A DNA stretch of 16,762 nucleotides from positions 1-16,762 of the forward strand of contig CAJMOB010000050.1 of NCBI GenBank assembly GCA_905214925.1, given 5' to 3'. Below the pieces are notes generated by a model that saw only the letters and a program-made list of their open reading frames with translations, was not told the DNA's origin and ran no database searches. The stretch's first letter is position 1. The number at the start of each line of letters is the position of its first letter. The translations under genes were made by a program, and so were the position numbers. This stretch comes from Scybalomonas sp905214925. GTDB taxonomy: Bacteria; Bacillota; Clostridia; Lachnospirales; Lachnospiraceae. This document shows positions 7,311-14,035 of this stretch, one piece after another.

Positions 7311-7339
7311 ATTATAACAAAATTGCATAAATTTGTAAA
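7311..7339 (-). promoter_or_regulatory. Promoter of the DUF4026 gene
   Basis: TTTACA (7339-7334), a 17-base spacer and TATAAT (7316-7311), with TGT before the -10 hexamer (extended -10), on the minus strand. Transcription would start near 7304, giving a leader of about 150 bases in which I see no recognisable regulatory RNA. Confidence 0.75.
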
Positions 7340-7365
7340 CATATATTTCGAACATTTGTTCTTTA

Positions 7366-7434
7366 ATAAAACAAAAAGAGGCTATTGCAAAATAATTTTT
7401 TCTATTTGAAATTTCATATTTTGCAACAGCCTCT
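7366..7434 (-). terminator. Terminator of the REER-repeat gene
   Basis: An 18-bp stem with one mismatch (7377-7394 with 7417-7434; arms start AGAGGCT and end AGCCTCT) is followed on the minus strand by TTTTTGTTTT. It lies about 60 bases after the stop codon of the gene at 7492-8037. Confidence 0.88.
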
Positions 7435-7491
7435 ATTGAATTATTTTTATTTCAATTTGCTTTATTTCTCAAAATTCCTAATTATTTATTG

Positions 7492-8037
7492 TTATCGACA
7501 ACAGCATAATAATAAAAGTAATAAAAGCACTTGATTGTTTCCACAACAATTACCACTGTTTGAACAATTTTTCTGAGATGAGCGTCTACCACAACCACTC
7601 TCTTTTCTCTCGCCTCTTCTTTCTTTTCGGCACTCTCCTCGCCTTTCTTCTCGTCTCTCCTCTCTTCTCTCTTCTCGACATTCACCTCTTCTTTCTTCTC
7701 GTCTCTCTTCCCGTCGTTCTTCTCGTCTCTCCTCTCGACATTCGCCTCTTCTTTCTTCTCGTCTCTCCTCCCGTCGTTCTTCTCGTCTCTCCTCTCTTCT
7801 TTCGCCATTTCTACAATTATTTTCTCTACAGCCACAACCTCTTTCCATGTTCATCCGTTCAAAATCAATTTCTCTTTCTCGAACAAATTCTTTCCTTTCA
7901 CAATTCCCTTGAAATCCCATACTCTCTACCACCTCATCTTCTATAAAAATTTCTCTTGGGCTCTTTTGTTGTTCTTTTAAACATTCTATATCCATTTCGT
8001 ATAAAGAGTTATTGTCATTTTCATAATTTGGATTCAT
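7492..8037 (-). CDS. Cys-rich, REER-repeat protein, probably a spore-coat-like structural protein
   Basis: A 181-residue low-complexity protein with 15 Cys. Residues 1-65 are acidic and mixed. Residues 66-78 form a Cys cluster (ERGCGCRENNC). Residues 79-136 consist of REER tetrapeptides interrupted by GEC at 98-100, 118-120 and 134-136. The end (aa 158-181) carries NCSNSGNCCGNN, then LLLLLLLCCCR. That tail resembles the hydrophobic-plus-Cys blocks of the protein at 5509-5763. The start is supported by AAAGGAG just before ATG 8037. A sigma-K-like promoter at 8062-8088 points to expression in the mother cell during sporulation. Charged tandem repeats with Cys bring coat proteins such as CotG to mind, but there is no sequence homology I can show. 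A 117-residue open frame also crosses the repeats in another frame on the same strand; it lacks a binding site and is a by-product of the repeat. Confidence 0.75.
   Translation of the reverse strand: MNPNYENDNNSLYEMDIECLKEQQKSPREIFIEDEVVESMGFQGNCERKEFVREREIDFERMNMERGCGCRENNCRNGERREERREERREERREERRGECREERREERREERREERRGECREERREERREERRGECRKERRGERKESGCGRRSSQKNCSNSGNCCGNNQVLLLLLLLCCCR
7681..7800. repeat. 60-bp tandem duplication within the REER-repeat gene
   Basis: Bases 7681-7740 and 7741-7800 are nearly identical: two substitutions in the first 55 bases, with divergence only at the right end. The unit is itself made of 12-base repeats coding for REER. It encodes one 20-residue period from GEC to GEC, so copy number may vary between strains. 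Confidence 0.9.
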
Positions 8038-8054
8038 AATATACTCCTTTCTTT

Positions 8055-8068
8055 TATACTATAGTATA
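8055..8068. promoter_or_regulatory. 14-bp palindrome between divergent genes
   Basis: TATACTATAGTATA is a perfect inverted repeat. It lies between two divergent start codons and overlaps the -10 region of the REER-repeat gene. It could bind a dimeric regulator acting on both genes, or be a chance result of paired AT-rich -10 elements. Confidence 0.35.
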
Positions 8069-8088
8069 TGAAGGAATTTAAATTTTGT
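8062..8088 (-). promoter_or_regulatory. Sigma-K-like promoter of the REER-repeat gene
   Basis: On the minus strand an AC dinucleotide in AAACAA (8088-8087), a 16-base spacer and CATATACTA (8070-8062) fit the sigma-K pattern AC...CATAnnnTA. Transcription would start near 8055, just before the ribosome binding site. Confidence 0.5.
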
Positions 8089-8115
8089 TTGTATAAAAAT
8101 AGATAGGAGGATTTT

Positions 8116-8832
8116 ATGGAAAAGGAAACAACCATACAAAAGCCATTACAACAGCTTCTACAACATTCCGATTTGAATTTATTAGAAGCTGCTCTTCCTT
8201 TTGTACCACTAGAAATGAAGAAATTATTGGCTATGTATATTAAATTTTCAGAAATGACAGAAGTAATGCATGGATTCGAAGATGAGGAGACACTTGCTAT
8301 GTGCGGTTTAGATGATCAAAATATGAACTATGAAATGATGTTACAGGCTATGAGAATGGCTGCTAATAAGGAACAAGCGGGTAAACTAGAACAAATGATT
8401 CGCCTTATGAACTTGGGTAAATCCATCCCCGCTATGATGGAGAGTGCTATGTCACCTCAATCATCCTCTAACTCTCAAACCGATATGATGAAGACATTAG
8501 CAAATTTTATGCAAATGAACCAGCAGACGCAAGCTCAATCTTCTAGTCAGACAAATGCACAACAAACACCTTTAGAACGACTTATGAATGATCCTAGAAC
8601 TGCATCAGTTCCAATTGAAAAACTACAGTTCATTCAAGCTTTTATTAAATCCAATGGGGAATCTTCTCCATCGGAACTATTACCAAAAATGTTGGAATTA
8701 AATAGCCAAATGCAGGCCCAAAATCTTTCTTTTAATAAACAAGAAATGGAATTATTATTGGATATTTTAAAAGAATCTATGACGGCAGAAGAAAAACAAC
8801 AAATCGATATGCTCTTAAAAATGTTAGGATAA
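8116..8832 (+). CDS. Met/Gln-rich helical protein of unknown function
   Basis: I do not recognise this family. The 238-residue protein contains 27 Met and many Gln, and has no signal peptide, membrane segment or Cys pattern. It appears to have an N-terminal helical part (aa 10-110, with MNYEMMLQAMRMAANKEQ and LEQMIRLMNLGKS), a Ser/Gln/Asn-rich linker (about 112-150) and a C-terminal helical part. The C-terminus ends KQEMELLLDILKESMTAEEKQ followed by a last helix. The ATG at 8116 follows AGGAGG. It is divergent from the REER-repeat gene, with an intergenic space of only 78 bases holding the palindrome at 8055-8068, so shared control is likely. A role as a scaffold or sporulation protein is a guess from context. 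It ends in its own strong terminator. Confidence 0.8.
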   Translation: MEKETTIQKPLQQLLQHSDLNLLEAALPFVPLEMKKLLAMYIKFSEMTEVMHGFEDEETLAMCGLDDQNMNYEMMLQAMRMAANKEQAGKLEQMIRLMNLGKSIPAMMESAMSPQSSSNSQTDMMKTLANFMQMNQQTQAQSSSQTNAQQTPLERLMNDPRTASVPIEKLQFIQAFIKSNGESSPSELLPKMLELNSQMQAQNLSFNKQEMELLLDILKESMTAEEKQQIDMLLKMLG

Positions 8833-8845
8833 ATTTATTTCAAAC

Positions 8846-8897
8846 CCAAAATGGTGGAAGAAAAAGTGCACCGACTTTCTCTTCCACCATTTTTTTC
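8846..8897 (+). terminator. Terminator between the convergent Met-rich and Ca2+ ATPase genes
   Basis: AAATGGTGGAAGA pairs perfectly with TCTTCCACCATTT and is followed on the plus strand by a T-tract. An inner AAGT/ACTT pair extends the fold. It starts about 14 bases after the plus-strand stop codon and ends 7 bases before the last codon of the ATPase, so it may also end the Ter operon. Confidence 0.9.
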
Positions 8898-8903
8898 TCG
8901 AAA

Positions 8904-11573
8904 TTATCTTTCTTCTGTTTTTTGTCTAAAAATCAATTTACGAATGAGATCAATCGGATACATCGTAAGTGCCATTAATATGACAACTACCCATCCCTTT
9001 AATCCAAATCGTTCGCAACTGAATATTTCACCAACAATTCCGCCAATGGATACTAAAACCACTTGAACTGCAATAATAACAAACCAAATTTTTATAAAAA
9101 TAGGATTTTCTTTGATGTGTTCAAAAACATTAAAACTATCACTTCTTACATTTAATGCATTAACCATAAAACTAAATACAAATAAACAGAAATAAGCACT
9201 ATAAAATTGTCCTTCATGTAACGTTCCATCTACCATAAAGAAGGATTGGAAAATCGGAAGTTTAAACCAGAGGATACTCATAATCGTAAGCCAACCACCC
9301 ATAATTAAAATTTGTATGGCCATTGGCTTACTAATAATGCTCTCATCCCTTCTTCTTGGTTTCATCTGCATATATTTATGGAGTGCTGGCTCTCCTGCAA
9401 ACATAATAGATGCTAAACTATCCATACAAAGATTAATCCATAAAAGATGTGTTACTTTTAAAGGTGCTTCTACTCCAATAAATGGACAAATGGCTGATAC
9501 TAATACTGCTGCCACATTAATCACTAACTGCATTTTACAGAATTTTAAAATATTAATATACAAAGTACGACCATACCAAATGGCATTTTTAATGGAATTA
9601 AAGTTATCATCAAGAATTACTAATTTCCCTGCTTCTTTTGCCACATCAGTTCCACTACCCATAGCAAATCCAACATCCGCTTGTTTTAATGCAGGACTAT
9701 CATTTACACCATCTCCTGTCATACCAACAACTAGATTTAATTCCTGACAAATTTTTACCATACGGCTCTTATCGGTCGGAAGGGCACGAGAAATCACTCG
9801 AATATTTTTAATAATGGCTTTTACTTCATCATCACTCATGGCATTTAATTCAGCAGAAGTGATGGCAATATCACCTTCATCCCCAAATAATCCTGCCTCT
9901 TTTGCAATAGCCACCGCTGTCTCTTTTCGGTCTCCCGTAATCATAACAACTTGGATTCCTGCTTTCTTTACATCGCGAATTGCTTCTTTTGCTTCTGGTC
10001 GGACATCATCACGGATACCAACAAGACCAATTAATACAATATCGTCATTGATTTCATCTTGTACCATATTTTTTCTGCTATATCCAAATGCGAGAACACG
10101 CATTGCACGATTTGCTAAATCATCAATTTTAGCGTTTAATACTCGTTCATCAATTGGAACTTCTTCACCAGATTCATTTAAGCATACTTTCGCTTTTGCT
10201 AAAATTCTCTCTGGTGCTCCCTTATAATAAGTTGTTTTTCTCGCCTCAATATAAGACTGGCTAAACTTATTTGCACTATTGAATTCTTGTTGCTCTGTAA
10301 CAGCATTATCATCGTTTGTATTTAAAGCTGTAAAAGTTTCTTCTCCTAAAAAGGTAAGAAGTGCTTTGTCTGTCATATTACCGCCTATAACTTGATGGCG
10401 ATCATCAAACATGGCACCTGTATTTTTTCCAATGGATAACTCTAATTGCTCTTTCATAAACGAATGAGAATTGGAATTTTTAATATCAATTACAGTTCCA
10501 GCTCCATCTAAAAACTCAACAACTTCTAATTGTCCTTTTGTAATAGTACCTGTCTTATCACTAAATAAAATGTTAAGAGACCCTGCTGTTTCAATACCAA
10601 TGGACTTACGAACAAGTACATTCACTTTGTATAACTTTCCAGTATTTTGCATAAGTACAAGTGCAATTACAAGTGGAAGTCCTTCTGGTACTGCACATAC
10701 AATAATTGTAATAGCAACGGATACCGCACTCATAATTCCTTTTAAAATCTCAAGCCAACCAAGTGAAAAATAAGCGGAAACTCCTCCTGCTTGTAATATG
10801 TAATGCACAAAATATGCGATTGCAATTACAATGGCTCCAATATATCCAAAAACAGAAATTTGATTCGCTAATTTATTTAACTTCACCTTTAGAGGAGAAT
10901 CTGGCTCTTTATTTTCCATATCCAATGCCATTTTCCCCATCATAGTGGCCTCACCGACACGCTGGATTAACATATATCCTTCTCCATCAAGTACAGTTGC
11001 TCCACGGAATAGGCTATGTTCATCTACAAAAGTATCACCTGTGATATTTTCTGGAATTTTGAAATTCTCATCTGCTGCTGTCTTTTTACACTCTTCTGCT
11101 TCTCCATTTAATGCGCTATTATCCACAGATAATTTTCCATCGGCTAAAATACCATCGGCTAAAATCTTATCCCCTGATTGAAGAATCACAACATCTCCTA
11201 CAACAAGATCGTCAACTTCAATCATTTTAATAACACCATTACGCAATACTTTTGCAGTATCTTTCTTTTGAGAATCTTTTAGCTTTTTATACGCATTATC
11301 GTTGGATACTCCAGTTTTTGCAGAAACAAAGTTTACAAGTAAAATGGCAACCACCGTTCCCACTGGTTCATACCATTCTCCTGCTCCAACTAAAAACATA
11401 ATAAACATAATTACCGCGATTACACATAATACACGGATCATTGGATCCTCAAATCCACTTAAAAATTGTTTCCAAAAACTCTCTGGCTCGGCTTCTTTAA
11501 TGTGGTTCGAGCCATATTTTTTTCGGCTTTCTTCTACTTCTTGATCAGTAAGACCTGTTAAATGTTTGTTCAT
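8904..11573 (-). CDS. PMCA-type (P-IIB) calcium-transporting ATPase
   Basis: A full-length 889-residue P-type ATPase. It has the M4 motif PEGLP (296-300), the phosphorylation site DKTGT (Asp339), the nucleotide-domain motif KGAPERIL (451-458), ITGDR (545-549) and the hinge TGDGVND (619-625). In M6, INLCMDS provides Asn714 and Asp718, the pair that binds Ca2+ in plasma-membrane-type pumps. About ten membrane segments are spread as usual: two before the actuator domain, two before Asp339 and six at the end. The actuator loop reads NGE (156-158) instead of the common TGE. It should export Ca2+ from the cytoplasm using ATP. GGAGT before the ATG at 11573 supports the start. It follows the second terD gene by 88 bases with no terminator, so it is probably the last gene of the Ter operon. 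No autoinhibitory calmodulin-binding extension is present. Confidence 0.94.
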   Translation of the reverse strand: MNKHLTGLTDQEVEESRKKYGSNHIKEAEPESFWKQFLSGFEDPMIRVLCVIAVIMFIMFLVGAGEWYEPVGTVVAILLVNFVSAKTGVSNDNAYKKLKDSQKKDTAKVLRNGVIKMIEVDDLVVGDVVILQSGDKILADGILADGKLSVDNSALNGEAEECKKTAADENFKIPENITGDTFVDEHSLFRGATVLDGEGYMLIQRVGEATMMGKMALDMENKEPDSPLKVKLNKLANQISVFGYIGAIVIAIAYFVHYILQAGGVSAYFSLGWLEILKGIMSAVSVAITIIVCAVPEGLPLVIALVLMQNTGKLYKVNVLVRKSIGIETAGSLNILFSDKTGTITKGQLEVVEFLDGAGTVIDIKNSNSHSFMKEQLELSIGKNTGAMFDDRHQVIGGNMTDKALLTFLGEETFTALNTNDDNAVTEQQEFNSANKFSQSYIEARKTTYYKGAPERILAKAKVCLNESGEEVPIDERVLNAKIDDLANRAMRVLAFGYSRKNMVQDEINDDIVLIGLVGIRDDVRPEAKEAIRDVKKAGIQVVMITGDRKETAVAIAKEAGLFGDEGDIAITSAELNAMSDDEVKAIIKNIRVISRALPTDKSRMVKICQELNLVVGMTGDGVNDSPALKQADVGFAMGSGTDVAKEAGKLVILDDNFNSIKNAIWYGRTLYINILKFCKMQLVINVAAVLVSAICPFIGVEAPLKVTHLLWINLCMDSLASIMFAGEPALHKYMQMKPRRRDESIISKPMAIQILIMGGWLTIMSILWFKLPIFQSFFMVDGTLHEGQFYSAYFCLFVFSFMVNALNVRSDSFNVFEHIKENPIFIKIWFVIIAVQVVLVSIGGIVGEIFSCERFGLKGWVVVILMALTMYPIDLIRKLIFRQKTEER

Positions 11574-11661
11574 CTCTTTTACTCCAAATGTCTTTCTCTT
11601 AATGCAACCTCTTATTTTGTTGCCATTCTATTTTGTATTAACTTTTGCTTTTCTTTTTTCT

Positions 11662-12249
11662 TTATGTATATCTTTGAGCAAGCTGTCCAAGACCTTCATC
11701 TTGTGTTCCTTGACCAACAGCATTAAATTTCCATTCTCCATTATGATGATATACTTCACCAAATACCATAGCTGTCATATTATCATAGCTCTCAGATAAA
11801 TTATAACGGCATACCTCCTTTCCATCTCGTTCATCCACAAGACGAATAAATGCATTTTTAATCATTCCAAAATGTTGTTTTCTCTTATAGGCATCATAAA
11901 TATTAACAACAAGAATAATTTTATCATATTTTTCAGGTATTTTCGATAATTCTACAATAATTTGTTCATCATCTCCTGCTCCTGCTCCTGTTAAATTATC
12001 CCCCATATGCATAATAGCACCTGTATGATGTTTTAAATTACCAAAATAAACAATGTCTTCTTTTCCTTTTAACTTTCCATCTTGAAGGACTAAAGCAGAA
12101 GCATCACAGTCAATGGCTGTTGGCTTCGGTGCAAAAAAACCTCTCTTTCTTTCCACCTCGTCCCATCCAAGACCAATAACAATACGATCCAATCCAGCTT
12201 TTTCTTTTGTTAGACTTACTTTTTGACCTTTTTGTAGACTAATTCCCAT
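11662..12249 (-). CDS. terD: TerD-family calcium-binding stress protein (second copy)
   Basis: A 195-residue TerD-domain protein. It begins MGISLQKGQKVSLTK and contains IGLGWD, IDCDASALVL (46-55) and GDNLTGAGAGDDE (83-95), the acidic loops that bind calcium in TerD. It closes with the family's FGEVYHHNGEWKFNAVGQG. Between GWD and the DCD motif it has a short basic insert (ERKRGFFAPKP) that the upstream copy lacks; such an insert is common in one branch of the family. TerD proteins belong to the tellurite/phage/stress resistance systems and to the Bacillus yceCDE set, and are cytoplasmic. The ATG at 12249 follows GGAGGATAAGAG. It starts 13 bases after its paralogue ends, so the two are translated together. 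The exact stress sensed is unknown. Confidence 0.93.
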   Translation of the reverse strand: MGISLQKGQKVSLTKEKAGLDRIVIGLGWDEVERKRGFFAPKPTAIDCDASALVLQDGKLKGKEDIVYFGNLKHHTGAIMHMGDNLTGAGAGDDEQIIVELSKIPEKYDKIILVVNIYDAYKRKQHFGMIKNAFIRLVDERDGKEVCRYNLSESYDNMTAMVFGEVYHHNGEWKFNAVGQGTQDEGLGQLAQRYT

Positions 12250-12262
12250 CTCTTATCCTCCA

Positions 12263-12844
12263 TTATTCTACTTCAATACCGAAGTTGCCACATAATGCTG
12301 CTAAACCGCCTTGGAATCCACTTCCAATTGCATTAAATTTCCATTCTCCATTATAACGATAAATTTCTCCAACAACAACCGCTGTTTCAATAGAAAAATC
12401 TTCTCCTAAATCATATCGAATTAATTCTTCCTTTGTGCTCTCATCAACAATACGAATATAGGCGTTATCTACTTGTCCAAAATTTTGACGTCTCTTATCC
12501 GCTTCATAGATGGTTACTGTAAAATCCATTTTTTGAATATTATCTGGAACTTTTGTTAAATCCACTTTGATTTGTTCATCGTCCCCATCGCCTTGTCCTG
12601 TTAAATTATCTCCCATATGTTCTATGGCTCCACTTTTATGAACCAGATTTCCATAGAAAATAAACTCATCACTAGTAGGTGTTTTTCCATTTTCGCCAAG
12701 CATGAATACTGCGGCATCTAAATCAAAATCGGCACCGCCATCATATCGATTGACATCCCATCCAAGACCAATCATAATATTTTTTAATCCTGGATTTCCT
12801 TTTGTTAAGCTTACTTTTTGACCTTTTTGCAAATTAATTGGCAT
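12263..12844 (-). CDS. terD: TerD-family calcium-binding stress protein (first copy)
   Basis: A canonical TerD protein of 193 residues starting MPINLQKGQKVSLTK. The calcium-binding motifs are DFDLDAAVF (39-47) and GDNLTGQGDGDDE (78-90), followed by VTIYEADKRRQNFGQVDNAY and GEIYRYNGEWKFNAIG. An ATG 15 bases further up (12859) is in frame, but it forms part of the sequence ATGGGAGG that acts as the ribosome binding site for the ATG at 12844 (7-base spacing), so the shorter start is chosen. It keeps all the acidic residues of the canonical motif, whereas its downstream paralogue has Ala in place of one of them (GAGAGDDE against GQGDGDDE). It follows telA by 54 bases on the same transcript. Confidence 0.94.
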   Translation of the reverse strand: MPINLQKGQKVSLTKGNPGLKNIMIGLGWDVNRYDGGADFDLDAAVFMLGENGKTPTSDEFIFYGNLVHKSGAIEHMGDNLTGQGDGDDEQIKVDLTKVPDNIQKMDFTVTIYEADKRRQNFGQVDNAYIRIVDESTKEELIRYDLGEDFSIETAVVVGEIYRYNGEWKFNAIGSGFQGGLAALCGNFGIEVE

Positions 12845-12898
12845 AATAAAACCTCCCATACTATTGTAATTTTATAATAAGTTTCCTTATTATCTTCA

Positions 12899-14029
12899 TC
12901 ATTTACTTTGATTTTGCATCATCTGTTGAAACTCATTTTTAATTGTATTTAAACGTGCTTGATCTTCTATCCGTTTTTTCTTTGCATCCTCTTGAATCTG
13001 CTTTGTCTCTTGAATCCCTGTCACAATTGTGTGCCAAGTCGTTTCTAGTGTCTCAACTTTCACCGAACTTCCAGAAGCTAGTTGCATTGCCATCTTTGAT
13101 TGATTCACCGTATTTTGTGCATTTTTAATTAACATTTCATTTGTTTTTTGATCCAATGCAGACATAGCCTCTGCCTGTATTTTTTGACGTTTTAATAAAA
13201 TAGCCTGTGTCAAAGCCTGTTTAAAAACAGGAAGAGTAATAATAAAAGCGGAGTTGATTTTTCGAACTAAATTCATATTTGTAAATTGCATTGTTTTAAT
13301 CATTGGAATGGATTGCATTGCCACATTTTCAGCAATTCTTAAATCCTGTGTTCGTTGCTCTAACATCATTTTGGCTTGTTCAAGGCTTGTTAGTTCAAAT
13401 TGAATCGAAGGTTCAGACGATGCTTCGTATTCTTCTTGGCGTTGTTTCATATAAGCACTTATTTCTTCAATTCCTTGTTCTCCAGCTAAAATATACTTTT
13501 CTAGCTCATGAAAAGATTGTACATTCGACTGAAACATATCTTCTAATTTTCGATTGGACTGCTTAATCTCTTCTTCATATTGTTTTAATTGAACATAAAT
13601 TTTATCAACTTCGTCCCCCATTGTATGGTATTTGGCTAGTATTTTATCAATTTGTTTTCTAGCATTATGAAAAAATTTATCCAAAATGCCTTGCTTTTCT
13701 TTTATCTCATCAATATCAAACTTATCCATAATCTTTCCAAGGGTTGTAAGCATTTCACTAGAATCATCTAACTGACTCATATTCATATTGCTTAAAATTG
13801 CATCGGAACATTTTGAAATATCTTCTGCCACTTGGCTTCCAAAGGACACAATCGTATCCAAATCAAATACAGAAATTGTACTAACAATCTGGTCAACTTC
13901 TTCTGAATGAACAAGCTTTTGGCGCAGTTCTTGTTTATCGGCTTGAATATTAAAGGGAGTAATCTCTGTATTATCCATATTATTTTCTTCCATAGGCATC
14001 GACTTTTCTTGTGTAAAATTTAGTCCCAT
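12899..14029 (-). CDS. telA: TelA/YceH family toxic anion resistance protein
   Basis: A 376-residue mostly helical, coiled-coil protein of the TelA family (B. subtilis YceH and YaaN). It is recognised by LAGEQGIEEISAYMKQRQEE, the MIKTMQFTNMNLVRKINSAF segment, LPVFKQALTQAILLKRQ, and ending helices with ETTWHTIVTGIQETKQIQ. There are no membrane segments. An in-frame GTG (14035) comes directly after the yceG stop codon. The ATG at 14029 has better spacing (9 bases) to AGAGAGGA, which lies inside the end of yceG, so I choose it. Either start implies translational coupling with yceG. TelA proteins go with TerD proteins in tellurite, colicin and phage resistance clusters; their biochemical action is not settled. 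Confidence 0.92.
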   Translation of the reverse strand: MGLNFTQEKSMPMEENNMDNTEITPFNIQADKQELRQKLVHSEEVDQIVSTISVFDLDTIVSFGSQVAEDISKCSDAILSNMNMSQLDDSSEMLTTLGKIMDKFDIDEIKEKQGILDKFFHNARKQIDKILAKYHTMGDEVDKIYVQLKQYEEEIKQSNRKLEDMFQSNVQSFHELEKYILAGEQGIEEISAYMKQRQEEYEASSEPSIQFELTSLEQAKMMLEQRTQDLRIAENVAMQSIPMIKTMQFTNMNLVRKINSAFIITLPVFKQALTQAILLKRQKIQAEAMSALDQKTNEMLIKNAQNTVNQSKMAMQLASGSSVKVETLETTWHTIVTGIQETKQIQEDAKKKRIEDQARLNTIKNEFQQMMQNQSK

Positions 14030-14035
14030 AATCAC

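Noticed and set aside
7630..7803. Possible CRISPR-like array
   Set aside because: The repeats are contiguous, in frame with coding sequence and lack unique spacers.
7482..7946. Open frames in other registers across the REER repeats, on both strands
   Set aside because: The 12-base repeat keeps several frames open; only the 181-codon frame has a ribosome binding site and a promoter.
9316..11544. Several plus-strand open frames opposite the Ca2+ ATPase
   Set aside because: They are antisense shadows of a gene with complete P-type ATPase motifs.
11574..11661. Promoter or terminator between terD and the ATPase
   Set aside because: Only a weak 5-bp GCAAC/GTTGC stem without a T-tract and a TAGAAT without a -35 element were seen.
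12845..12859. Upstream ATG for the first terD gene
   Set aside because: It overlaps the GGGAGG binding site that serves the ATG at 12844, and the family normally starts at MPINLQKGQ.
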